Source of the DNA: Myxocyprinus asiaticus
Lineage: Eukaryota; Chordata; Actinopteri; Cypriniformes; Catostomidae
Direction of reading: 5' to 3'
Assembly: GCF_019703515.2 (NCBI RefSeq)
Contig: NC_059374.1
Coordinates: 20,144,595 to 20,208,594 of the forward strand
Length of the DNA stretch: 64,000 nucleotides
The notes under the pieces were generated by a model. The model saw only the letters and a list, made by a program, of their open reading frames with translations. It was not told where the DNA came from and made no database searches. The translations under genes were made by a program, and so were the position numbers. Shown one piece after another: positions 1-11,780 of the stretch (position 1 is the stretch's first letter; each line of letters opens with the position of its first letter).

Positions 1-386
1 AAACGTATATAATAAATGAGCTGTAAAGTTTTTAAAATTGTAATATTTATTGTCGTTTTAGGGTTTGTTGTCATTACATCATCATGACAACAAAGTTGTA
101 AAATTGGCTAAAACTTTACACAGAAAAGGGGAGTAAGTGATTTTATCACACTAAAATCATGTTAACACACATTTTGTTTACGTCTTGTGGCTACACTTTA
201 GAAACAGTGAGTATTTTAACGTTTCCAGATTGGCCCCATTCACTTCCATTGTAAGTGCCTCACTGGAACCCAAGACTTTTTAAAGAAATGGAGGAGCAAG
301 TAAAAATAAATTTTTGTGGTAATCAATATTATGCCACAAATGCTGTCGAGTGAGCTTAACTTGTATTGAAACCGGAATATTCCTTT
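1..386 (-). repeat. Dispersed repeat family R1, copy 1 (cut by the window edge)
   Basis: Noncoding interspersed repeat. Nearly the same sequence recurs at 21209-21812 and, reversed, at 63687-64000. Shared landmarks are TTGCCATGACAACAAAGTTG-like text, ATTGGCCCCATTCACTTCCATT, and an end reading GTAATCAATATTATGCCACAAA. The copy ends at a GGAATATTCC palindrome. Its two ends are inverted complements of one another, so it is probably a non-autonomous DNA element. No coding sequence was seen. Confidence 0.75.
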
Positions 387-1380
387 AAAGTGCTAGTTCA
401 CACAAAAATACAAATTCAGTAATCATTTACTCATGTTGTTCCAAACCCATATGCCTTTCCTTCATCTGTGGAACACAAAAGGAAAACTTTTGAAAAATGT
501 TGATGTTTCTTTTTCCATACAATGAAATTGAATGTTAACTAAGGCTGTCAGTCACTAACATTTTGCCTAAGACACCATTTCCACCTGGTATTAAGATGCG
601 TTTCCAATCACATGTGTCATCAGCCCTAAATATAGGTCTAAAATGTTTTGTGATCAGATCACAAAATCCACATACGAATGTGGTTAAAAACGCATGTGTT
701 CACATCACATTTGAGTAACATTGTAAACGCTAATCCATCCTTCATGTGGCCCAGCAGCAGTGAAGCACCACCCCTCACCTGTCAATCAAGTGCTGCGCTT
801 AAACAAGAGTTTAAACTTTGCCACTTACGAGCGGCTTTAAAAGGAAATATCCGTCCGATTGGAAACATTTTAAAAGTAGAAACATACACAATCATGAGAG
901 CTTCACGGATCTTCTTTAGTGTGTCTGATATCAACACAGATGACAAGCAAGAACACCTAAAGCTCCTTTAATACAGGTAATCCACCAAAATGAAGGATAA
1001 TTCTGCTTGACATGTTGCATTTGTGCTTTAGATTATATTTCAACCGCACCTGGGAGAAACAACACACGTTTTTTTGTGCTTTCTTTGTCTTTTCTGACTT
1101 TTGCTGTGCTTTAATATCATACAGTAACACACTGGCATAGTGATTGATGTATGTCGTCATGAAACAGAGACCCTCCCCTCCAAATCCGAACACAAGTGGT
1201 CACAGGAGACCATTTAAGTGACCAGGTGTAATCAGCGATGTGTCTCACCTGACCATATGTGATCGGATCACCTGAGACCCATTTTAATACCAGGTGGAAA
1301 CGGGGTCTAACATCATCTGTTATGTTTCTCAGAAGAAACAAAAGTCATACTGGTTTGGAACAAAATGAATAAATGAATAA
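387..1380 (+). repeat. Palindromic TTAAAGGGATAGTTCACCC-type MITE (family A), interrupted copy
   Basis: The left arm (387-570) and right arm (1308-1380) match the intact family A copy at 1887-2213, including the GTTGTTCCAAACC block and the GCCTAACATCTC block. The arms are separated by the Harbinger-like insertion at 571-1307. Family A resembles the Angel-type inverted-repeat elements known from zebrafish; that name is from memory. Confidence 0.7.
571..1307. mobile_element. Non-autonomous PIF/Harbinger-like DNA element (family H), copy 1
   Basis: The element is 737 bp. Its left end reads GACACCATTTCCACCTGG and its right end is the inverted match CCAGGTGGAAACGGGGTC, so it has clear terminal inverted repeats. 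It is flanked by TAA on both sides (568-570 and 1308-1310). The uninterrupted host repeat reads GCCTAACATC, which confirms a 3-bp duplication as in PIF/Harbinger elements. There is no transposase. Relatives lie at 30073-30780 and, as an end fragment, at 58745-58778. Confidence 0.7.
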
Positions 1381-1886
1381 ATTATTACAACGTTTTAATT
1401 CATCGTCCAACTTTTCTAATCAAATTAGAGCAAATAATCTGTATGTTTCATTAAGCAAAGTTAATTGACATGACTTCAAATAACAATCACTGTATCATTA
1501 AACCCCTGTCCAACAATGTGACTCCTCAATAACACAGTACTTTTCAGAAATGCCTGCTTGTTAATCCTGCTCGCTCTGTTCATTTGATAGACACAACAGA
1601 TTGAACAACACTGATCTGAGACGCAGAAAAATACCTGGTAAATGGAACAATGAGTGTAAAATCAATACTAATCTCTATCCCAGTAAAAAAAAACTGTCAC
1701 TGTCAAAGGAAATCTAAATGGCCTTAGACATAGAACATCATGACAACTCGCTGCATTATTTAAAAGAAGCTACTTTGCGCACCAATATCTGACATTGATA
1801 TTCGTAGAACAATAACGAAATAATATTATATCATCCTGAAGTTAGATAAATAAATCGTGAACCTCTGAAAGAACAAATTGGTTGAT

Positions 1887-2213
1887 TTAAAGGTATCGTT
1901 CACCCCCAAAAAAATAAAAAAATACAAATTGTGTCATTATTTACTCACCTTCATGTTGGTCCAAAAACATGACTTTCATTTTTTCATGACACACAAATGG
2001 AGATGTTAAGCAGAATGTTAGGGAATGACAACTTTAGTCACTGTTTACTTTCTTTGCATCATTATGGATGTGAATGGTGACTGAGGCTGTCATTCTGCCT
2101 AACATCTCTTTTTGTGTTTTACAGAAACGAAACTCATACAATGAGGTTTGGAACAACATGACAGTGAGTAAATGTTGACAGAATTTTCATTTTTTGGTTA
2201 ACTATCCTTTAAA
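1887..2213. repeat. Family A palindromic MITE, intact copy
   Basis: The copy starts TTAAAGGTATCGTTCACCC and ends GGTTAACTATCCTTTAA. It is noncoding and is the best local reference for the other family A copies at 14668, 15467, 16971, 18714, 42881, 51975, 54080, 60438 and 62000. Confidence 0.8.
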
Positions 2214-3842
2214 ACTAAGTCTTCTGGTTGATTTAAGTACACCTGCACTGCACAATTCAGGTCAGATGAGGATAAAGGAGAAATATCTGTAAAGACGATG
2301 GCCCATTTGTCTCCACTGGCTGGTGTTATACATTCTTATTAAAATGAAGGCATTAAAATGTTGACTTTTCCTAAGGAGACAAATTGTTGAGCTGTCTGTT
2401 AGAGACAGGGCAAGCGCCTGTGTTTCTAGAGTGGGCCACTGGAAGTGGCTTTGATTAATGGCAGGCCAGAGCTGAACTGCTCGAGTACCTTTCCCACTGA
2501 GAGAGCAATTCAGGGGCTGATGTGTGCAATCGGATACTAGAGCACTGCCAAATTACCAATGAGGCTGCTTTAAAGGAAGTCTTCCCCAAAGCAGTGTGAG
2601 AAAACAGTATGAGCTATGAATGAGAAAACAGAAAGACCTCTTACAATCCTACAAACAAATTTCCATTTCAGAAAATACCCATACAGAAATGAATGTGGTG
2701 TAAAAATGGTTCTGTGGTGGTATCAGATTTTTTAAAGGAAATTGTTCCAAAAGTTCATAAACCAATATGCTTGTGTGACCCCATGTCCACATGCGTGAAC
2801 ATTGAATTTTGGCTTTGCTTTACGCAACGCATAATTTCATTTCATTTAAACCGACTGATCTCAGTTCAGGACACTCTGTACAGTCAGTAAAGGGTTAAAC
2901 TTTCAACGCACGGAGTCATGTGACAAAACAACATGGCGCAGATCACAGAGGAGTTTGTTTTTTGGAAAGGAACCTAATTACATTTTTACATTGAAACCTG
3001 TCCAAATGTCAGAGTTTCTAATTTCATCCAATATGATATTTTTTAAATTTGAGCGATTTATCGTGAAACGCACGCTACTTAACACAATGTACACTAATAT
3101 GTACATCAGCAGGTTTTCATTAGAAATACTATATTTACTGTGCATTTTCACATTGAGAAAAAAAAATATTTCAGAGGATTTATATGGAGTAATAAGGTGC
3201 ATTTCAAACTGTTTTGAGACCAGTGCAGACAGTGGAGGTTAAGTAATTCAGCAAGAGAGCATCCTACAGCTTTCTTATGCAGCCAAGTTCATTGACACCT
3301 AACATCCAGGCAAAAGTTCAGTTTCAGGCTGCAGATGATTTTTGCACCACTCAACATGGTTGGCAGACATGGGACAATGGTAATCAGTACATAGTTAAAT
3401 TTTATTTTCATGTGGTTGTCAGTGATTGGACGATGCTGGCAATTACTTTTTTCTCATTAATTACGCTAATTTCTGATTGATAAAATGCCTCACACTGGCT
3501 ATCAATTTTATTTTATTTTTTTTTTATTTATTTTTTTTATTTTTTTTGACAGTGCATAGAGAGAACTTTGAGAATTTGTTGCCAAAATAGAAAAGAAGAT
3601 ATTGTATCATAAAAGTAAAATCGAGTCAAATAATTTTTATTTGTATAGTTTTTTATTTGAGCTTTTCCGAATACACATTGTTCCAAAGCAGCTTTACATG
3701 TCTGTAATGTCTCAAAAACATTCCTGGAAACATAATAAAAAATCTGATAAAAAAAAAAAAAAAAAGAAAAACAACAAAAAAAATATTAAAAAAAGGTTTT
3801 TTTTTTACATTTTTTACTTAGTCCCGCTGTCCACATATGTGG
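2214..3842. other. zbtb16 intron without genes; repeat-poor island at about 2240-2610
   Basis: No gene, RNA or transposon end was recognised. The stretch 2240-2610 has more balanced base composition than its surroundings and no match to repeats elsewhere in the window, so it may be a conserved noncoding element of the zbtb16 intron. The rest is AT-rich, with a T-rich run at 3505-3550. Confidence 0.35.
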
Positions 3843-3874
3843 ACATACATTTTATGAAAACAATTTGCTCTAGA

Positions 3875-3918
<44 letters not shown>

Positions 3919-3980
3919 TTTCTAAGTATATATGTATATATAATTTCTAGAGCAAATTGTTTTCCTAAAAATGTATGTCT
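3843..3980. repeat. Short palindrome with (AT)n loop
   Basis: The arm containing ACATACATTTTATGAAAAC and CAATTTGCTCTAGAAATT is followed by (AT)n at 3880-3916 and then by the inverted arm AATTTCTAGAGCAAATTG. The complement of the first arm continues through ATGTATGT. It is a hairpin-forming MITE-like repeat expanded by a microsatellite. Confidence 0.7.
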
Positions 3981-6734
3981 CAGGTCTCTGGAGGATATAC
4001 TCATATACAAATAGGTCCAGATGTATAATGATGAGCATGATTCAGAGGTTGCATTTTTTGCTCTAAAATTACATTTTTACTCCACTGACGGTTAGGCTTG
4101 GGTTGAAGTTAGGGTTATGGGGTAGAGTCAATAAAATATGAATTCCTGCTGACTCTATCATTTCATTTACAACTAAAAACACAACTGGCCGCCACTATGG
4201 AAACATTTCATTTGGAAACTGAAACTCACATGAGCCCATACATTCAACAACACTTCCAGCTTCGGTCACTGGGGGGCAGTGACTTGATTTTCGACAAGCA
4301 CAGAGCGATATCAGCAACAAAACAGGAGACCGAGTTACACACCTAAATGGAACACTTAGGGTCTGTTATTTGTTCAAATCCCTAACGCTAAGTACAAGCA
4401 CTAGGAATAGTGTTGTTTGCTTGGACATAATGTGGCACAGGCTGAATATAGAGCATAAAATCCTTGCCTTGAATACCTGCAATACTAACTGCAGAGGCAA
4501 AAGGTTCTGTGACATTTTAGAAAGGGAAACAGGAAAGACTCCCTGCAAATTTATCTGTGCAGTGGTTGCTCATTGACCTGATGGCATTGTATGAGTGAGA
4601 CCAGTGTTATTATGACACCGTGTTCATCTTCACAGTTGACTGGCTTCCCTCAGTGTCTACTGAAAGACCTCCACTGGTAATTTCACAGAGTTTCTCTAGA
4701 AAGCTTCAAACACTATGCTGTGCAGGTTGGAAAAGCTGTCAAATGTTGACCGGGAACAGTGTGTAACAACAGTGAGGTCGATACAGTGGATGATTTACTA
4801 TAATTTTGGATAGTACACACCGTCCTAAAAATGTAAAGCTGAAGTATGTAATTTCTGTGACACTAGTGTCACAAGTAGAAGAAATAGCAAAAATAATGAT
4901 TGCTTTCAAACAATTTTCCCAAACACTTTTCTTGGACTTCCATTTGTTAAACAAATAGATAGTTCCACCCCAAACTCATGGCCACTGGTTAAGTCAATGT
5001 TTATGTGTCGGTCTGGTCAGGATGCTCAAACAAATAGTCCAATGTATTGATTGCACACTTCAGCTTTAAATATTTAGTAAAGCACTATAAATCATACTTT
5101 CTGAGTTACAACATGTATTATAATTCTGTTATAAACTCTGTTTTCAGATTAAGGTCATGTGCTTTACGAAAGGTCGAAATGACTACACTGCACAAACAAG
5201 GATCATGCCAGCCCTTCAGTAACCATTTCGGTTACGCAATGTGAGACTCAGATTTGACTCAGTTGTCTGAGAGTAAACTGAATTCTTGATCTTTAAGCCT
5301 TTTTGAGTCCTTTTCTAACATCTAAACATCAAACATTTCATTTTAGGGTTCATTCAGAGTATACTGGAGAATCTGCTATGTGGTATTGATTAAAATGGGG
5401 AATTCATCTCTAAAATTTTAGACTGGTCACCTTTTTTGCACAACAATATCCTACAAATACTCAATAACTGCAAGAACAATGATAAGCAACTTTAACAGTA
5501 GTGAAACTAAATGATTAACAGCCCATTTCTGATTTATGTAAGAACATCACTGATTCAAAGCCACACTTTAGTACAAATACTTTGAGTGTCATCTATACTG
5601 GTTTTGCTTCCTAACCCATATTTTACATTGGACACCAAGTGATGACCTAACACAGTACTAAAATACCATAGAGTTTAATTGGATGCACGGCATTTGACGT
5701 CAACAACAAAAGATATGAAAAGTGTTTTCTCCTCCCTTTTAGAAGCCAAAAAGCCAATTTAATTAGCTATCCTATCTATGCACTATTATATGGTATATAA
5801 TATCCCATATTTGGGTTGCGACCCATTGTTTTATACTATTCAGTCCCTCAAGGATTTTGCAATCTTGCATTTGCAAGAATGAATGCAAATTCAACCACTA
5901 TTTGCATTATTTGCGGTAATTTTTCCGCATAAACCGTGAATCTGAGGTAATCCAATCACTTTTCTCCATGTTTCACAATAGCAAAACAAATGTTTGAAAA
6001 GCTTGATGGAGTTGAGACTCGAGACATCTTCAACTGCACAGCCGGAATTCTATTATCTACACATTGGGTTGCCAACTGTCCCATATTAGCCTGTACGTCC
6101 CATATTTTGGCCGAAATGACGATGTGCATGAAATGATGTACAAAATGGATGAAAAGGTGTGTCAAACTGTAACAGACCAAACTTTAATTACATATTCAAA
6201 CATTAAGGGAAAACAATTTATAAAGATTTTCTAATTTAAACATGTATTAAACATATAAATATACATACCTTGTCCTTGCTATGAAAAACCTGAGCTTCTG
6301 AAATAATAATGAATAGACTTAAGTATTAGCTACTTTTTAGAAGTCAGCCTACTGTATTCTGAATTCTTCATGCTTTAGAGACATACTAATTTTTCGTGAA
6401 AGGATATTATATTGTATGTAGCGTGTTTCTTACGAAAACAGTGAATTCACAACGCAAGTTACGCAATACAAATTACGCATGTTCTGACTAGCGCATCATT
6501 TAGTTAAAGTTCACCTGTTCATTCACTTCACTGTGCAGGTGTAAGTTGTTATATTACATATACTGTATGTTGTGGATATAGTGATTAAACTCATGTATAC
6601 ATAAGAAGCGTTTGAATTAGGTATTTACCCCATTTTAAACTGGTTAATTTTGCAGGTGTTTAGCGCGTTCAACTCACGCAGCTCAAGCGGAGAAATCTCT
6701 AACATACTGGATTAATGGATTAGATGAATCCATA
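3981..6734. other. zbtb16 intron, no gene recognised
   Basis: This is AT-rich intronic sequence. The only recognisable item is a short fragment at about 6064-6125 (TTGCCAACTGTCCCATATTAG and following), which resembles degenerate sequence at 22980-23170. Short open frames here show no family motif. Confidence 0.4.
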
Positions 6735-8384
6735 CAGTGCATCCGGAAAGTATTCACAGCGCTTCACTTTTCCACATTTTGTTATGTTACAGCCTTATTC
6801 CAAAATGGATTAAATTCATTATTTTCCTCAAAATTCTACAAACAATACCCCATAATGACAACATGAAAGAAGTTTGTTTGAAATCTTTGCAAATTTATAA
6901 AAAATAAAAAAATGAAAAAAGATCACATGTACATAATTATTCACATACTTTACCATGACACTCAAAATTGAGCTCAGGTGCATCCTGTTTCCACTGATCA
7001 TCCTTGAGATGTTTCTACAACTTGATTGTAGTCCACTTGTGGTAAATTCAGTTGATTGGACATGATTTGGAAAGGCACACACCTGTCTATATAAGGTCCC
7101 ACAGTTAACAGTGCATGTCAGAGCACAAACCAAGCCATGAAGTCCAAGGAATTGTCTGTAGACCTCCGAGACAGGATTGTATCGAGGCACAGATCTGGGG
7201 AAGGGTACAGAACAATTTCTGCAGCACTGAAGGTCCCAATGAGCACAGTGGCCTCCATCATCCATAAATGGAAGAAGTTTGGAACCACCAGGACTCTTCC
7301 TAGAGCTGGCCACCCGGCCAAACTGAGTGATCGGGGGAGAAGGGCCTTAGTCAGGGCGGTGACCAAGAACCCGATGGTCACTCTGACAGAGCTCCAGCAT
7401 TTCTCTGTGGAGAGAGGAGAACCTTCCAGAAGAACAACCATCTCTGCAGCACTCCACCAATCAGGCCTGTATTGTAGAGTGGCCAGACGGAAGCCACTCC
7501 TCAGTAAAAGGCACATGACAGCCCACCTGGAGTTTGCCAAAAGGCACCTGAAGGACTCTCAGACAATGAGAAACAAAATTCTCTGGTCTGATGAAACAAA
7601 GATTGAACTCTTTGGCCTGAATGGCCAGCGTCATGTCTGGAGGAAACTAGGCACCGCTCATCACCTGGCCAATACCATCGCTACAGTGAAGCATGGTGGT
7701 GGCAGCATCATGCAGTGGGGATGTTTTTCAGTGGCAGGAACTGGGAGACTAGTCAGGATCGAGGGAAAGATGAATGCAGCAATGTACAGAGACATCCTTG
7801 ATGAAAACCTGCTCCAGAGCGCTCTGGATCTCAGACTGGGGCGAAGGTTCATCTTCCAACAGGACAACGACCCTAAGCACACAGCCAAGATAACAAAGGA
7901 GTGGCTACAGGACAACTCTGTGAATGTCCTTGAGTGGCCCAGCCAGAGCCCAGACTTGAACCCGATTGAACATCTCTGGAGAGATCTGAAAATGGCTGTG
8001 CACCGACACTCCCCATCCAACCTGATGGAGCTTGAGAGGTCCTGCAAAGAAGAATGGGAGAAACTGCCCAAAAATAGGTGTGCCAAGCTTGTAGCATCAT
8101 ACTCAAAAAGACTTGAGGCTGTAATTGGTGCCAAAGGTGCTTCAACAAAGTACTGAGCAAAGGCTGTGAATACTTATGTACATGTGATTTTTTTTTTTTC
8201 TTTCCGTTTTTTATTTGTAATATATTTGCAAAGATTTCAAACAAACTTCTTTCACGTTGTCATTATGGGATATTGTTTGTAGAATTTTGAGGAAAATAAT
8301 GAATTTAATCCATTTTGGAATAAGGCTGTAACATAACAAAATGTGGAAAAAGCGAAACGCTGTGAATACTTTCCGGATGCACTG
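6735..8384 (+). mobile_element. Tc1/mariner element, apparently complete
   Basis: The element is 1650 bp, flanked by the target dinucleotide TA (6733-6734 and 8385-8386). The left end CAGTGCATCCGGAAAGTATT matches the inverted right end AATACTTTCCGGATGCACTG. The inverted repeats run about 210 bp with few mismatches, suggesting recent insertion. It encloses one open transposase gene. It sits in the second zbtb16 intron, antisense to that gene. Confidence 0.95.
7137..8156 (+). CDS. Tc1-type DD34E transposase, full-length open frame
   Basis: The 339-residue protein would bind the element's inverted repeats in the nucleus and catalyse cut-and-paste transposition at TA sites. The N-terminal 120 residues form the paired-like double helix-turn-helix (RTISAALKVPMSTVASIIHKW and GHPAKL, at the usual GRPxKL hinge). 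The catalytic triad is intact: Asp152 in WSDET, Asp243 in QQDNDPKHT, and Glu278 in SPDLNPIEHLW. There are 34 residues between the second Asp and the Glu, the DD34E spacing of Tc1. A glycine-rich KHGGGSIMQWG segment lies between the first two acids. Length matches the family's usual 340 residues, with no stop or frameshift. The start ATG is the first in the element and precedes the DNA-binding domain. Activity is not shown by sequence alone. There are no introns. Confidence 0.95.
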   Translation: MKSKELSVDLRDRIVSRHRSGEGYRTISAALKVPMSTVASIIHKWKKFGTTRTLPRAGHPAKLSDRGRRALVRAVTKNPMVTLTELQHFSVERGEPSRRTTISAALHQSGLYCRVARRKPLLSKRHMTAHLEFAKRHLKDSQTMRNKILWSDETKIELFGLNGQRHVWRKLGTAHHLANTIATVKHGGGSIMQWGCFSVAGTGRLVRIEGKMNAAMYRDILDENLLQSALDLRLGRRFIFQQDNDPKHTAKITKEWLQDNSVNVLEWPSQSPDLNPIEHLWRDLKMAVHRHSPSNLMELERSCKEEWEKLPKNRCAKLVASYSKRLEAVIGAKGASTKY

Positions 8385-8386
8385 TA

Positions 8387-10004
8387 TCTAATATCTACTA
8401 TATGCAGATTCTGTAGATGTTTCTTCTTCTGTTTATTTCTTGCGCTGTTAATATCTTGCAGTATCATTTTTATCTCGTCCTATTTTCGTCAACAGTATGC
8501 TTTAATAAAATAGTTTCATTATCGTCATTATGCGCCTTTTTCGTCTCGTTGTTTTTTTTTTATCATTGACGAAATCAAAAAACCCTTTGTCAACTAACGT
8601 TTTCGTCAGTGATTTCGTTGATGAAATTAACACTGCACTTGACCCAGCCCATTAGCGCTTTGCAGGCAGAGTTTCACCTACCCACTTGCGCCTAGACTTA
8701 ATACAGGCTTGCTCGAAATATCAAAACTTCATGGCCACGCCCACTGACTTTTCACATATGACGTATCACATAGCGCTGCACTTAAGGCATAGTGCTGTTA
8801 AAATAGGGCCCATTGACACAAATTAAACAAGTATACTATGATTATTTTTTTTATTTCAATACAAAACAACATAAAAACATCACAAATGGCATTACAATTT
8901 TTGAGCAGCAGCAAATTCAGTCATTTTGGGCCACAATAGTCAAGAAAAAGTGCAGCGAAATCCTGGTCAGAGTATCTTTAACTCTGCAAGGTCATTTTCA
9001 ACATAATGAGCATGTACCAATCCCTATGTAAGTAACTTCTTTATGTGCAGTATTACAACAAGCCTATGAGTATGGTGGCAACTATAAACACTTTCCAGGG
9101 TAAAGGGCTGGAATGCACCTCACAGACTTTGCTTCAATCCCTTAGGGACCCAGGAGCTAGTGAGAGCCCTGGCAAACAAGGGCCACATTACTCATACAAC
9201 TGGGTGGAATTAGTGTGGAAAGCAGGCTACTGGCCATCAAGCAAAGATTACACCAACTTTTTACTTTGATCAGGACCTTGTGTTACAAACACACAGACAG
9301 CAAAACATGTGACAGAGCCAATGAGATCAAAGGTTTTGCCAGGTATTTTCACATATTACGCTGGAGTTTAGGAACTGTGCCTAAAGTCACCATTTTCAGC
9401 TGAATCTCCACATCACCGATCAATAAGTCACCCAACCCCCAAGGCTATGAGCAGTACTATGAAAACAGTCGCACACACACTCAAGCACACACAAAGGAGG
9501 GTTTGAACAGAAGAACAATGTGAGAAAGAGAAGAAAAAACACCCTCAGGGTGCCAAAGGTTGAAAGTTTGACCCGACCCTAAAGAGTTGACCTGTATAGC
9601 CGTGATAAGGGCTGAAAGAGTCCTGTCTTTGCCTGATAGCAGGCTTTGGGGTGAAAAGTACTTGAGGGCTTAAAGTCTTGAACAACTGGATTCCAGAGGT
9701 CCGTTGAAATGACAGAGGTTTAAAGATCACTGGGTGGCCATAGTCTTGAGGGACAGGAAGGGCTTGAAGCACAAATGAAGCTTGACCAGGGCAACACTCT
9801 CTGAAAACATATCTTCACCGGAGGCTGGGTTATCCATTAATGGGTTGAATGTGTTTTCTTTGGCCCCTTCTATACTGTGTATCCTCATCAATGTCATGCT
9901 AATCTTTCAGTAGATTCATGATCTATCACTATAACTATTTTTACAAAATCATTACAAAAACTACTTCATTTTATTTCACTTTTTTTTTTTAGAAGCATTG
10001 GTAA
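8387..10004. other. zbtb16 intron, no gene; small repeat fragment
   Basis: At about 8470-8640 there is a fragment rich in TTTCGTCA and CGTTGATGAAATTAACAC, typical of fish hAT-type MITE ends. The remainder is unrecognised intronic DNA, including 8820-9980, where no motif or repeat boundary was found. Confidence 0.4.
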
Positions 10005-11050
10005 CACTATACATTATTTCTATTCATTAACAGTAGTAAATGCATTAGGTGTCATGAACTAAAAATGATCAATAGTTAACAGTATTTCTTAATTTTAATG
10101 TTAATTTCTTAAAACCCCAATTGTTCATTTTTAGTTCATCATGCATTACCTAATGTTAACAGTTACACTTTAATTTAGGGATCAGAAATTAGACAGTAAT
10201 TAATGACTAGTAATTGGACTTGTAAGGGACTAGTTACGAACTTGTTTAGAATTATAAGGTATGTATTAGGCCTTTGTTCACTTATTTCTTACCCTTGCCT
10301 AATAGCCTTTTTACATTTGTCTTCCTAACAATGAACTTATTAGGTAAAAACAAAAGATACCATTAGCTAGTAAGGTGCAAAATACATCCTTTTTAGGTTC
10401 TTATTACACTGTGTGAATGTGCAGCTTATAAGTATAAAATAAATATAGAAGGCAGAGGCTTTTGTTGCAAAGTGTAAATAGCAACAAAAAGCATATTCTT
10501 TGCACTAAGTGCAAAAAGTGTTAGATGCTATTGCACCCTTTAATTAAATACTACCATAAAGTATAGGGCCATTACTGCAGTGTGTTTATTGTGTTTATTT
10601 AGAGTCCCACAGACACTCTACACCAATCCCTTCTTCTGCATAATATACTAACCTTCCTTGCTTTGTTGAAAAACTATATGCATTCTACATGTATTTTATA
10701 CTTATAAGCCGCACATTCACACAGAGTACAGAGAACCTATAAAGGATGTCATTTGCATCATACTAGCTATTGATATGTTTTGTTTTTAGCTAATAAATTA
10801 ATTGTTATGACAAAGGAAAATGTAAGGGAGCTATAAAGCAAGAATAAGAAATCAGCCAATTAAGTCCTCATAAATACTTTATAATGCCAAACTAGTCCAT
10901 AACTAGTTACAAGTTTAATTATTAGTCATCCCTAAAATAAAGTTTTACCAGATTAACAAGTGCTGAAAATGTATTGTTCATTGTTAGTTCATGTTAACTA
11001 TTGTAGTTAACTAATGTTAATGAATACAACCTTATTTTGAAGTGTTACCA
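10005..11050. repeat. Nested palindromic MITEs (GGTAACACTTTACAATAAGG family with another inside)
   Basis: The outer ends are GGTAACACTATACATTAT and, inverted at 11030-11050, CTTATTTTGAAGTGTTACC. This is family B, whose clean copy is at 58945-59239. Inside, about 10165-10955, lies a second palindrome with ends TTTAATTTAGGGATCA and TCATCCCTAAAATAAA. Its arms continue inward through a long inverted match (GTGAATGTGCAGCTTATAAG near 10415 against CTTATAAGCCGCACATTCAC near 10700). No coding sequence was found. Confidence 0.7.
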
Positions 11051-11780
11051 AAGCACTTCAAAAGCACACTGTACATTTTTTATGTCCAGTAACTTCAAAA
11101 TTGTGCTTTATGTGGTAATCTAAATTGTAATGTACACACAGCTGGCTATTATCACTAAAAGTAAGGGAATTGGTTGTAAGGGAAAACGATCCAATATACA
11201 GTTTAAATTTTTCTAATTTAAAGGTGCTGTAAGCTATTTTTTTCATGGAAAGGTATGCAAAAAATGTTCCTACTCCCTGAAAGATATTAATGAAATAGGT
11301 GTCATGAGTGACACCTCTAGACTCTGTAAACAGCAAACAAAAATGTGTCCGTGGACCGTGATCTCTGACCCTTTCGACCTGTCAATCATTTTTGTGCATT
11401 CTCATGGAATTGCAGTTGCAGCAAATCATTGAGGCTTAATGCCATTTTTATGCCATGTTGCTCATAACAGTTGTCAGTTGAGGGTGCTATTTTCCTGCTT
11501 TTGTTTTTAACAATCGTTTCTGCACGATGTCGGTCTCAATAAAGCTCATTTGGTGTCTTCAGAGTGCTGGGTTTAGGAAAGAGGGGCGTGGCTAATTCAA
11601 TGGCTCAGTCTCGTGGAAGTAGAACGGCTAAAATTGCTTACAGCACATTTAATTATTTATACAAAAAGATTTAACCACAGAGGGCCATTAATGACTAATC
11701 GCAATCAAGTATTCCAGAGAGTAGTGTAGTGTAAAAACTCTTACTATACCCATACAGATACATATACATATACATACATA
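11051..11780. other. zbtb16 intron, no gene recognised
   Basis: Ordinary AT-rich sequence. No transposon ends, coding motif or RNA gene were recognised. Confidence 0.4.

Noticed and set aside
7661..8244. Minus-strand open frames inside the Tc1 element
   Set aside because: Antisense shadows of the DD34E transposase.
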